Position numbers and translations under genes: made by a program
Origin: Acidimicrobiaceae bacterium
GTDB taxonomy: Bacteria; Actinomycetota; Acidimicrobiia; Acidimicrobiales; Bog-793
Direction: 5' to 3'
Assembly: GCA_027306715.1 (NCBI GenBank)
Contig: DAHUZG010000335.1
Span: 1-28,264, forward strand
DNA length: 28,264 nucleotides
Notes under the pieces: generated by a model
The model's input: the letters and a program-made list of their open reading frames with translations, nothing else
Told to the model about the DNA's origin: nothing
Databases searched by the model: none
In this document: piece by piece, positions 18,016 to 23,664 of the stretch
Position numbering within the stretch: the first letter of the stretch is position 1
Layout of the letters: every line of letters starts with the position of its first letter

Positions 18016-18041
18016 CAAGGGGCGGCGACGGCCGCCCCTTG
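18016..18041. other. Perfect 11-bp inverted repeat between divergent GNAT and PAC2 genes
   Basis: CAAGGGGCGGC at 18016-18026 and GCCGCCCCTTG at 18031-18041 with a GACG loop. It lies upstream of both genes, so it is not a normal terminator for either. It may be a regulator site, or a hairpin that shields each promoter from the other. Confidence 0.5.
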
Positions 18042-18056
18042 CGGCGCCTCCGCCGG

Positions 18057-18062
18057 TAGGGT
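18057..18062 (+). promoter_or_regulatory. Possible -10 box for the PAC2 gene
   Basis: TAGGGT would give a start near 18069 and a short leader with the GAGGAGG ribosome site at 18074-18080. Confidence 0.3.
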
Positions 18063-18085
18063 GGGGGCCGAGCGAGGAGGTCGGG

Positions 18086-18988
18086 ATGCAGCTTCGTCGG
18101 GGCCGGGTTCGGGCCGACCGACGCGCCCTTGGTCGTAGCGGGCAGTCGCCGCTCCGGATCATCGGCAAGCCGCGGCCGGTGCGGCCGGCGATGATCGCCG
18201 CCTTCGAGGGCTGGAACGACGCCGGGGAGGCGGCTTCGCTCGCTGCGGCGGTGCTCGCCGCCAGCTGGGACTCCCAGCCCGTGGCCGAGATCGACCCGGA
18301 GGATTTCTTCGACTTCACCGAGGTGCGCCCCGAGGTGACCCTCGCCGGCACACGCTCGCGCTCGATCGAGTGGCCGAGCACCACGGTGTCGATGGCTCGC
18401 CTGCCCGGCGGCGGGCGCGACATCCTGTTGCTGCGGGGCCACGAGCCGAACCTCAGGTGGCGCACCTACTGCGAGAGCGTCCTCGCTCTGGCGCGCCGGC
18501 TCGGCGTGACCGAGGTGATCACCCTCGGCGCCTACCTCTCGGAGATCACCCATAGCCGCCCGGTGCCGGTCAGCGCTGCAGCGAGCGACGACTCGGTGCT
18601 GAGCTTGAACCGGCTCGCCGCGTCCGCCTACGAAGGCCCGACAGGCATCGTCGGGGTGCTCGGTCACGTCCTCGCCGAAGCGGGGATGCCGACCATCTCC
18701 CTCTGGGCCTCGGTGCCGTGCTATTCCCTCCCCGTCTCGCCGAAGGCGGCGGTCGCGCTGCTCAGGGCCTGCGGTGGCCTCGTCGGGGCGCAGATCACCG
18801 TTCCCGAGCTCGAGGAGCAGTCCGTCGAGTACGAGCGGCGGATGGACCAGCTCGTCACCGAGGACGACAACATCGCCGCCTACGTCGCCCGCATCGAGGA
18901 GATGGAGGAGATCGTCGGCTCGGACCTCTCGGCCGAGGGTCTCGCCGAGGAGGTCGAGCGCTACCTGCGCCAGAAGCGCTCCCACTGA
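18086..18988 (+). CDS. PAC2-family protein
   Basis: 300 residues of the PAC2 family, related to eukaryotic proteasome-assembly chaperone 2 and common in actinobacteria and archaea; its bacterial role is not settled. Family segments seen are PAMIAAFEGWNDAGEAAS near the N terminus, DPEDFFDFTEVRPEV, DILLLRGHEPNLRWRTYCE, VITLGAYLSEITHSRPVPV, YEGPTGIVGVL and TISLWASVPCYSLPVSPKAAVALL. The C terminus is an acidic helix, EYERRMDQLVTEDDNIAAYVARIEEMEE, typical for bacterial members and possibly a coiled coil. ATG 18086 has a strong AGGAGG site 5 nt upstream. No proteasome genes are nearby. It ends 16 nt from the convergent Nudix gene. Confidence 0.9.
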   Translation: MQLRRGRVRADRRALGRSGQSPLRIIGKPRPVRPAMIAAFEGWNDAGEAASLAAAVLAASWDSQPVAEIDPEDFFDFTEVRPEVTLAGTRSRSIEWPSTTVSMARLPGGGRDILLLRGHEPNLRWRTYCESVLALARRLGVTEVITLGAYLSEITHSRPVPVSAAASDDSVLSLNRLAASAYEGPTGIVGVLGHVLAEAGMPTISLWASVPCYSLPVSPKAAVALLRACGGLVGAQITVPELEEQSVEYERRMDQLVTEDDNIAAYVARIEEMEEIVGSDLSAEGLAEEVERYLRQKRSH

Positions 18989-19004
18989 GCGGGCGGCGGG
19001 CTGC

Positions 19005-19778
19005 TCATCCCTCGGCGAGCTCGCCGCGGGACCTACCGCGGGCGGGACCCTCCGCACCCTCGGGACCCTCGATCGAGCCACGCCAGAGCGGTCGCCGCGG
19101 CGGGTCGAAGGCCACCTCGACCGGCTGACCGGCGACGGCGGCAAAGGCAAGGTCGACCCAGCGCTCGCCGCCGGCGAGCGGCGTCGGCAGCTCGGCGCGG
19201 CCGAACCAGCCGACGTCTGCGCACTCGAGCGGATGCCGGCGCAGCGACCCACCGACGGCTTGGCAGTGGAACACGAGCGAATAGAGGGGCGCCTGAGTGA
19301 AGCCGAGCCGCATTCCGTCGAGGACCGCCAGCACCCGCAGCGGCTCGGCCTCGATGCCGGTCTCCTCGTAGACCTCCTTGGCTGCGATCTCCGAGGCCGA
19401 GTAGCCGACGTCCACCCATCCGGTCGGGTACAGCCAGACCAGGGAGTCGGCACGCTGCACGAGCAGGATCCGTCCGGCGTCGTCGCCGACCACGGCCCCG
19501 ACGGCGAGCCTCGGCGTGACGTAGCCGGCCAGTCCCTCGCCTACCGAGCGCATCCACTCCTGGACGAGCGCCGCCGCCGTGCCGGTGTCGCTGGCGTGGC
19601 CGGCTCCGGCGAGGCGGACGGCCGCCTCGTGGCGGATATCGGCGGCGACACGCAGCACCTCTTCGAAGCGCTCGCGCTCGAACTCGCTCGTCGTGAAGCC
19701 CATCCCGGTCCTCGCCAGCCCCGCCAGAGCTTCGCTCCAGCGAAGCAGGTCCGCTACGGGTACCGGCTCGCCGACCAC
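19005..19778 (-). CDS. Nudix hydrolase with N-terminal Nudix-associated domain
   Basis: 257 residues. Residues 8-50 (LLRWSEALAGLARTG then FERERFEEVLRVAADI) resemble the small helical domain before many ADP-ribose/NDP-sugar Nudix enzymes. The Nudix core runs from about 90 (TPRLAVGAVVGDDAGRILLVQR) to 210. The Nudix box reads GWVDVGYSASEIAAKEVYEETGI. Compared with Gx5Ex7REUxEExGU, the first Glu is Tyr and the Arg is Lys, but the E..EExG metal ligands are kept. It probably hydrolyses a nucleoside diphosphate derivative; substrate is unknown. The C-terminal ~35 residues are Gly/Arg/Pro-rich. GTG 19778 lies 7 nt after a TAGCGT -10 box. Divergent from the small Cys-rich gene. Confidence 0.88.
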   Translation of the reverse strand: MVGEPVPVADLLRWSEALAGLARTGMGFTTSEFERERFEEVLRVAADIRHEAAVRLAGAGHASDTGTAAALVQEWMRSVGEGLAGYVTPRLAVGAVVGDDAGRILLVQRADSLVWLYPTGWVDVGYSASEIAAKEVYEETGIEAEPLRVLAVLDGMRLGFTQAPLYSLVFHCQAVGGSLRRHPLECADVGWFGRAELPTPLAGGERWVDLAFAAVAGQPVEVAFDPPRRPLWRGSIEGPEGAEGPARGRSRGELAEG

Positions 19779-19785
19779 CCCGGCG

Positions 19786-19791
19786 ACGCTA
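19786..19791 (-). promoter_or_regulatory. -10 box of a leaderless promoter for the Nudix gene
   Basis: Minus-strand TAGCGT, 7 nt, GTG 19778. The 94-nt divergent region also has an 11-bp direct tandem repeat, GCGCCCGCAGC at 19813-19823 and 19824-19834, of one helical turn, which could bind a regulator acting on both genes. Confidence 0.42.
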
Positions 19792-19860
19792 CTGCGGCCA
19801 CTGCGCGCCGGTGCGCCCGCAGCGCGCCCGCAGCGCCGACGGCGGCCGTGGGGGCGGATC

Positions 19861-19866
19861 TATCCT
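19861..19866 (+). promoter_or_regulatory. -10 box of a leaderless promoter for the small Cys-rich gene
   Basis: TATCCT, 6 nt, GTG 19873. This is one of the best -10 matches in the window and supports reality of the small gene. Confidence 0.48.
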
Positions 19867-19872
19867 GGCCGG

Positions 19873-20088
19873 GTGAGCTCCGCGCACGTGCTCGAAGACT
19901 GCCGCCACTACGTGATGCAGACCGTGCGGACGGGCCGTCACCACATCGCCAGCCCTGAGCGCATTGAGCGCTGCACGCTCGGCGCCAACGAGACGCTCCC
20001 CTTCGCCTGCCCGAGCGGCTGCCTCTTCTACGAGCCACGCTCGACCTCGAGCGCCGGCTGGAGCCTCGGCGGGCCGCCGCGCCGCTGA
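19873..20088 (+). CDS. Small Cys-rich protein of unknown function (71 aa)
   Basis: Reads VSSAHVLEDCRHYVMQTVRTG, then PERIERCTLGANETLPFAC, PSGCLFYEPR and SAGW. Four Cys (10, 38, 53, 57) and several His (HVLEDCRH, GRHHI) suggest a metal-binding fold, with the pair CPSGC close together. The sequence is not low-complexity and has balanced residue use, unlike the Arg/Ala/Pro shadows around it. It also has a -10 box exactly 6 nt before its GTG. I recognise similar small 'LPFACP.GC.F.E' proteins as uncharacterised actinobacterial proteins, but cannot name a family. The open frame continues upstream to 19579 only as shadow of the Nudix gene. The TGA is inside the first copy of a 16-bp duplication. 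Confidence 0.72.
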   Translation: MSSAHVLEDCRHYVMQTVRTGRHHIASPERIERCTLGANETLPFACPSGCLFYEPRSTSSAGWSLGGPPRR

Positions 20089-20113
20089 GCACGGGGGCCG
20101 CTGAGCACGGGGG
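20082..20113 (+). repeat. 16-bp perfect tandem duplication at a gene end
   Basis: CCGCTGAGCACGGGGG occurs at 20082-20097 and again at 20098-20113. The first copy includes the TGA of the small Cys-rich gene, so the duplication added only non-coding bases. Confidence 0.85.
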
Positions 20114-20118
20114 CGCCG

Positions 20119-20138
20119 GCCGCCGATCGACCGGCGGC
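20119..20138. terminator. Hairpin between convergent small Cys-rich and NIL genes
   Basis: GCCGCCG at 20119-20125 pairs with CGGCGGC at 20132-20138 around a 6-nt loop. Position between converging genes suggests a bidirectional terminator; no T-run. Confidence 0.4.
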
Positions 20139-20149
20139 GAGCCCGCTTG

Positions 20150-20404
20150 TCAGCTCTCGACGACGTCGCCGAGGAGCTCGACGCGCACACCCGTCGATTC
20201 GAGCCACGCCGTCGCCTGCTCGATCGCCGCCCTCTCGCCGGTCAGCTCGCAGACTATCCAGCCGGAGTCGGCATCGACCGCTGCACGGCGGATGTTCGGC
20301 TCGACGTCGAAACGGCGCGACAGCCGCGCCAGCACCGGCTCGCGGACGAGCTCCTCCGGGAAGACGAGGCGCAGGCGCACTGCCACGGGTGCCATCTCGC
20401 TCAC
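20150..20404 (-). CDS. NIL-domain protein (stand-alone)
   Basis: 84 residues, almost entirely one NIL domain: VRLRLVFPEELVREPVLARL, RRFDVEPNIRRAAVDADSG, WIVCELTGERAAIEQATAWL and ESTGVRVELL. NIL domains are ferredoxin-like folds best known as the methionine-sensing C terminus of MetN, and also occur with sulfur and iron-sulfur proteins in archaea. Here the domain is alone, so it probably acts as a small sensor or partner. GTG 20404 overlaps the TGA of the larE-like gene (GTGA), implying coupled translation; ATG 20395 is an alternative start. Last gene of the hemQ - larE-like - NIL operon. The link to sulfur transfer is inferred from the neighbour. Confidence 0.82.
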   Translation of the reverse strand: MSEMAPVAVRLRLVFPEELVREPVLARLSRRFDVEPNIRRAAVDADSGWIVCELTGERAAIEQATAWLESTGVRVELLGDVVES

Positions 20405-21240
20405 ACCCTCGATCCTGGCATCGACGCCTCGGTCAGCGGGGCCAGATTTCCCGAGCGGAACCCCTCGAGGTCGAGGGTGACATAGCGGTATCCGGCGGCG
20501 TGGACCGCCTCGGCGACGTCACGACGACGCTCCACGGCGAGGGCGAGCTCGTCGGGGTCGACTTCGATCCGAGCGGCGTCGCCGTAGTGGCGGACGCGCA
20601 GCTGTCCGAAGCCGAGCCGGCGCAGCGCCGCCTCGGCCCGGCCGACCCGACCGAGCAGCTCGGCGCTGACCGGCGTGCCCTGTGGCAGTCGCGAGGCGAG
20701 GCAGGCGTCGGCGGGCTTGTCGAAGGTCCGCAGGCCGAGAAGCTCCGAGGCTGCACGCACCGCCGCTTTGTCGAGCCGGGCGGCGACGAGGGGGAACAGC
20801 GCCCCGTGCTCGACGGCGGCCCGCTGCCCCGTGCGGTGCTCGCCGAGGTCGTCGAGGTTGACCCCGAGCGCCGGCACGGCGCCCAGTGCGGCGGCGAGCG
20901 GCGAGAGCACCTCCATCAGCTCGACCTTGCAGTGGTAGCAGCGGTCGGCGCCGTTGGCCACGTAAGCCGGCCGCGAGAGCTCGTCGGTCGGCACGGCGAC
21001 GAAGCGCAGGCGCCACTCGCTCGCCAGCGCCGAGCAGTCCGCCAGCTGGCTCGGCGCCAGCGAGGGGGAGACCGCGGTCACACAGGTCACCTGCTCGGGG
21101 CCGAGCACCTCGGTGGCGACAAAGGCGAGGAGCGCCGAGTCGGCGCCTCCGGAGAAGGCGACCGCTAGCGGCGGCGCGCAGCGCAGCTCGCGGCGCAGCC
21201 GCTCGAGCGCGGCGGCGGGATGCGACGGCGCACGGGTCAA
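20401..21240 (-). CDS. larE: LarE-like ATP-dependent sulfur transferase (PP-loop)
   Basis: 279 residues. The N-type ATP pyrophosphatase loop is AFSGGADSALL (SGGADS at 30-35). LarE adenylates a nicotinic-acid-derived carboxylate and replaces it with thiocarboxylate to make the nickel-pincer cofactor. Three Cys are placed as in the proposed iron-sulfur LarE type: C101 and C104 in RCYHCK and C180 in ACLASRLPQGTPV; single-Cys LarE uses only the last as a sacrificial donor. Other family segments are VTAVSPSL, GVNLDDLGEHRTGQRAA and ARIEVDPDEL. The start is TTG 21240, which overlaps the hemQ TGA. larB, larC and lactate racemase larA are not in the window, so its true substrate is open. Confidence 0.85.
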   Translation of the reverse strand: MTRAPSHPAAALERLRRELRCAPPLAVAFSGGADSALLAFVATEVLGPEQVTCVTAVSPSLAPSQLADCSALASEWRLRFVAVPTDELSRPAYVANGADRCYHCKVELMEVLSPLAAALGAVPALGVNLDDLGEHRTGQRAAVEHGALFPLVAARLDKAAVRAASELLGLRTFDKPADACLASRLPQGTPVSAELLGRVGRAEAALRRLGFGQLRVRHYGDAARIEVDPDELALAVERRRDVAEAVHAAGYRYVTLDLEGFRSGNLAPLTEASMPGSRV

Positions 21241-21977
21241 CGGGCCTCGTCCGCCGCCCCGGCGCCGGACGAGACCGGCGAGCCAGCACCGATCGCCTCG
21301 AGCACGGTCGTGGGAGACCCGACGGTCCCGGTGACGAACGGGCCGAACTCGGCGTAGCGCGCCGAGGCTTCGTCGTAACGCATCGAGTAGACGCAGTCCT
21401 TCAGGTCGTCAGGAGTGCGCGCGAACAGGGTGACGCCCCATTCCCAGTCGTCGAGTCCGGTGGCGCCGGTGACGAGCTGGAGGACGCGGCCGCGGAAGCG
21501 GCGGCCTGAGGCGCCGTGCTCGTACATCAGCCGCAGCCGCTCGTCGTAGCTCAAGCGGTACCAGTTGTCCTCGGCGAGCCTGCGCTTGCTCATCGGATAG
21601 AAGCAGAAGGCCGTCAGCCCCTCGGGCGGCAGCGTCGGATGGAGCCGCGCCTCGCGCATCTGGGCGGGCACGCCGGCCGCGTACTCGCTCAGCTCGGTGC
21701 GTGAGACGAACGACCAGGCGATCTCACACCCGGCCAGCCGCAGATCGGTCTGCAGCAGGCGCAGCTCTGCCCCGGCCGGCCCGAGCGCCAGGACGGCCAG
21801 ATCGGCCTTGTGCCCGAGCAGCGAGACCGTCACGATCTGGTTGCCGGCTCCCTCGCAGCGCTTCAGCGCCAGCTCCACGCCGTCGCGGATCGTCCCGTCC
21901 CCGACGCGGCAGAACAGGTGGAGCACTCCCCAGCCCGCTTCGGGTGGGCCGTCCACCCCAAGATGCTCGCTCTCCAT
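21237..21977 (-). CDS. hemQ: Coproheme decarboxylase HemQ (chlorite dismutase family)
   Basis: 246 residues. HemQ decarboxylates coproheme III to heme b with peroxide, the last step of the coproporphyrin-dependent heme pathway of Gram-positive bacteria. The catalytic Tyr lies in FYPMSKRR (Y127) and the proximal heme ligand His in LMYEHGASGRRF (H154). The 27-residue distance equals that in characterised HemQ. NWYRLSYDERLR and DDWEWGVTLFA are further family segments, and the distal Arg of true chlorite dismutase is not expected here. ATG 21977 is 6 nt from a TAGACT -10 box. The C-terminal 20 residues are Ala/Gly/Ser-rich. First gene of an operon with the larE-like and NIL genes. Confidence 0.93.
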   Translation of the reverse strand: MESEHLGVDGPPEAGWGVLHLFCRVGDGTIRDGVELALKRCEGAGNQIVTVSLLGHKADLAVLALGPAGAELRLLQTDLRLAGCEIAWSFVSRTELSEYAAGVPAQMREARLHPTLPPEGLTAFCFYPMSKRRLAEDNWYRLSYDERLRLMYEHGASGRRFRGRVLQLVTGATGLDDWEWGVTLFARTPDDLKDCVYSMRYDEASARYAEFGPFVTGTVGSPTTVLEAIGAGSPVSSGAGAADEAR

Positions 21978-21983
21978 CGCGCC

Positions 21984-21989
21984 AGTCTA
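21984..21989 (-). promoter_or_regulatory. -10 box of a leaderless promoter for the hemQ operon
   Basis: Minus-strand TAGACT, 6 nt, ATG 21977. Identical to the box proposed for clpC. It lies in the 45-nt gap after the next MFS gene. Confidence 0.5.
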
Positions 21990-22022
21990 CGAGGCGCAGC
22001 GATCCGACCTCACCAGCCGTCG

Positions 22023-23495
22023 CTAGCTTTTCGGATGCTCCGCTGCCGGGGAGTGGTTGCGGACCGCCGAGAGAACTGCTGCGATGACCATGAGCGACGT
22101 CGAGGCCAGGAACGCCGCGTGGACACCGTCGGTAAAGGCCGCAGCCGTCGAGCGCGTCAAGGTGTCGTTGCCGACGAAGATGGCGAACGCCTCCTTCTTG
22201 GTGATCGACTGCGCGGCGACGACGATCGCCAGCGCGAACGAGAAGACCATGCCGACGTTCGCGAACGTCCGCAGCAGGCCGGACGTGATGCCGAAGTCGT
22301 AGTGCGGCGCCGCCTTCATGACGGCCGAGTTGTTCGACGGGAAGAAGAAGCCGCCACCGAGCGCGCCGACGACGTACGCCGCGGCGACGGCCCAGAGCGG
22401 TGCCGAGAGCCCGAGCTGCGCATAGGCCAGCAGAGCGACCGTCTGGATGCCGAGTCCGACGGTCGCCGGCAGCGCCGCCCCTCGACGATCGGCGATCCGA
22501 CCGGCGAAAGGACCCACCAAGCCGCCGATGACGTATCCCGGCACGAGCAGCAACGAAGCATGGATCGGGCTCAGCTGGCGCGCTCCTTGCAGGTACATCA
22601 AGAGAAGGAACAACACCGAGAAGTTCGCCAGGCTCTGGAACATCGCCGCGAGGAGCGACGGCGTCATCGTCGGGACCCGGAAAAGACTCAGATCGAGCAT
22701 CGGCTGCCGGACGCGCCTCTCGACCTGCCAGCACACGACGAGCATGACGAGGCCACCGACGAAGTACCCGATGATCGTCGGGTCGAGCGACTCCGAGGTG
22801 AGCTTGACCATCGCCCACAGAAGGCCGAAGAGCCCGAGACCGAGCGTGGCCATGCCCAACCAGTCGAGCCGCGAGCGCTCGCGGGTTCCGGGGTCGACGA
22901 GAACCCGCCGCGCGAGCGCCACCGCGGCGATACCGATGGGGAGGTTGATCCAGAAGATCCAGCGCCACGAGAAGTAGGTGACGATGATGCCGCCGAGCGC
23001 GACGCCGAACACCGCGCCGGTGTTGAAGCCGATCGAGTTGAAGCCGTAGGCGCGGCCCCGCCGGTCCTCGGGGAAGTTGTCGGCGATCACCGCGCCGGAG
23101 TTGGCGGTGATGAGCGCACCGCCGACGCCTTGAGCGAGGCGGAAGGCGACGAGCGACGCCTCGTTCCAGGCGAGCGCGCAGGCGAGTGACCCCGCGATGA
23201 AGACAACAAAGCCGGTCTCGTACATCCGGACCCGTCCAAACATGTCCCCGAGCCGACCGACCTGGGTCGAGAGCACCGTGATGACGAAGAGGTACCCGAT
23301 GATCACCCAGACGACCGAAGCCAGACCGATGTGCAGCGAGCGTTGGATCTCCGGCAGCGCGAGGACGACGATGGTGGTGTCGATCGCCGTGATGAGCACG
23401 CCGATCACGACGACGAGGAGCGCGAGGTTCGGGTGTGGCGTCGGCGCACGGGCTGCGCCCGGTGCCGTCCCCGCTCCGCGCCGCTCGACGCTCAC
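22023..23495 (-). CDS. MFS transporter, DHA2 (EmrB/QacA-like) type
   Basis: 490 residues with about 14 membrane segments. The first helix carries TAIDTTIVVLALPEIQ (motif D1), loop 2-3 GRLGDMFGRVRMYE (motif A), and helix 5 has SIGFNTGAVFGVALGG (motif C, antiporter type). Later segments: RRWIFW-like WRWIFWINLPIG, PGYVIGGLVGPFAGRIADRRG (second motif A-like loop) and GGGFFFPSNNSAVM. It should export drugs or other small molecules using proton motive force; substrate unknown. It is clearly different from the first MFS gene, so this is not a recent duplication. Codon use includes more A/T third positions (for example AAG/ACA/AAA clusters) than neighbours, which may mean later arrival. GTG 23495 has GAGG 5 nt upstream. 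A palindrome sits at its promoter. Confidence 0.9.
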   Translation of the reverse strand: MSVERRGAGTAPGAARAPTPHPNLALLVVVIGVLITAIDTTIVVLALPEIQRSLHIGLASVVWVIIGYLFVITVLSTQVGRLGDMFGRVRMYETGFVVFIAGSLACALAWNEASLVAFRLAQGVGGALITANSGAVIADNFPEDRRGRAYGFNSIGFNTGAVFGVALGGIIVTYFSWRWIFWINLPIGIAAVALARRVLVDPGTRERSRLDWLGMATLGLGLFGLLWAMVKLTSESLDPTIIGYFVGGLVMLVVCWQVERRVRQPMLDLSLFRVPTMTPSLLAAMFQSLANFSVLFLLLMYLQGARQLSPIHASLLLVPGYVIGGLVGPFAGRIADRRGAALPATVGLGIQTVALLAYAQLGLSAPLWAVAAAYVVGALGGGFFFPSNNSAVMKAAPHYDFGITSGLLRTFANVGMVFSFALAIVVAAQSITKKEAFAIFVGNDTLTRSTAAAFTDGVHAAFLASTSLMVIAAVLSAVRNHSPAAEHPKS

Positions 23496-23507
23496 GTCGC
23501 CTCGCGG

Positions 23508-23524
23508 GTCACGCAGTGACTGTA
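23508..23524 (-). promoter_or_regulatory. Promoter and palindromic operator of the second MFS gene
   Basis: Minus-strand TACAGT (23524-23519) is a -10 box with a predicted start near 23512. GTCAC-GCA-GTGAC (23508-23520) is a perfect 5+3+5 palindrome covering that start, a usual place for a repressor. It differs in sequence from the palindrome at the first MFS gene, so two regulators would be needed. Confidence 0.42.
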
Positions 23525-23576
23525 CGACCCAGCACCGTCTTGAAGCTCACGCGCCCTTCCGCGCCGCGGCACGCGA

Positions 23577-23605
23577 CGACGGGGGGCGCTCGGCGCCCCC
23601 CGTCG
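23577..23605 (-). terminator. groEL terminator hairpin
   Basis: A perfect 13-bp stem (23577-23589 with 23593-23605) and a 3-nt TCG loop, 60 nt past the groEL stop. It is the strongest simple hairpin in the window. No U-tract on the groEL strand. Confidence 0.7.
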
Positions 23606-23664
23606 GGTCACTGCTCGGTTCGGTCCCGGCGCCGCAACGCGGCGGCCGGTGGTCGAAGAACGGC

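Noticed and set aside
17510..19453. A 647-codon minus-strand gene ending in the GNAT domain
   Set aside because: The upstream 490 codons lie antisense to the PAC2 gene and into the Nudix gene in the wrong frame; the GNAT domain has its own promoter and normal length from 17983.
21237..21977. True chlorite dismutase or dye-decolourising peroxidase
   Set aside because: Tyr and His placement (Y127, H154, 27 apart) and the YPMSK motif are those of HemQ coproheme decarboxylase.
13761..22020. Genomic island or mobile element around the two MFS genes
   Set aside because: No integrase, transposase, tRNA-flanking repeat or inverted terminal repeat is present; genes are ordinary chromosomal families.
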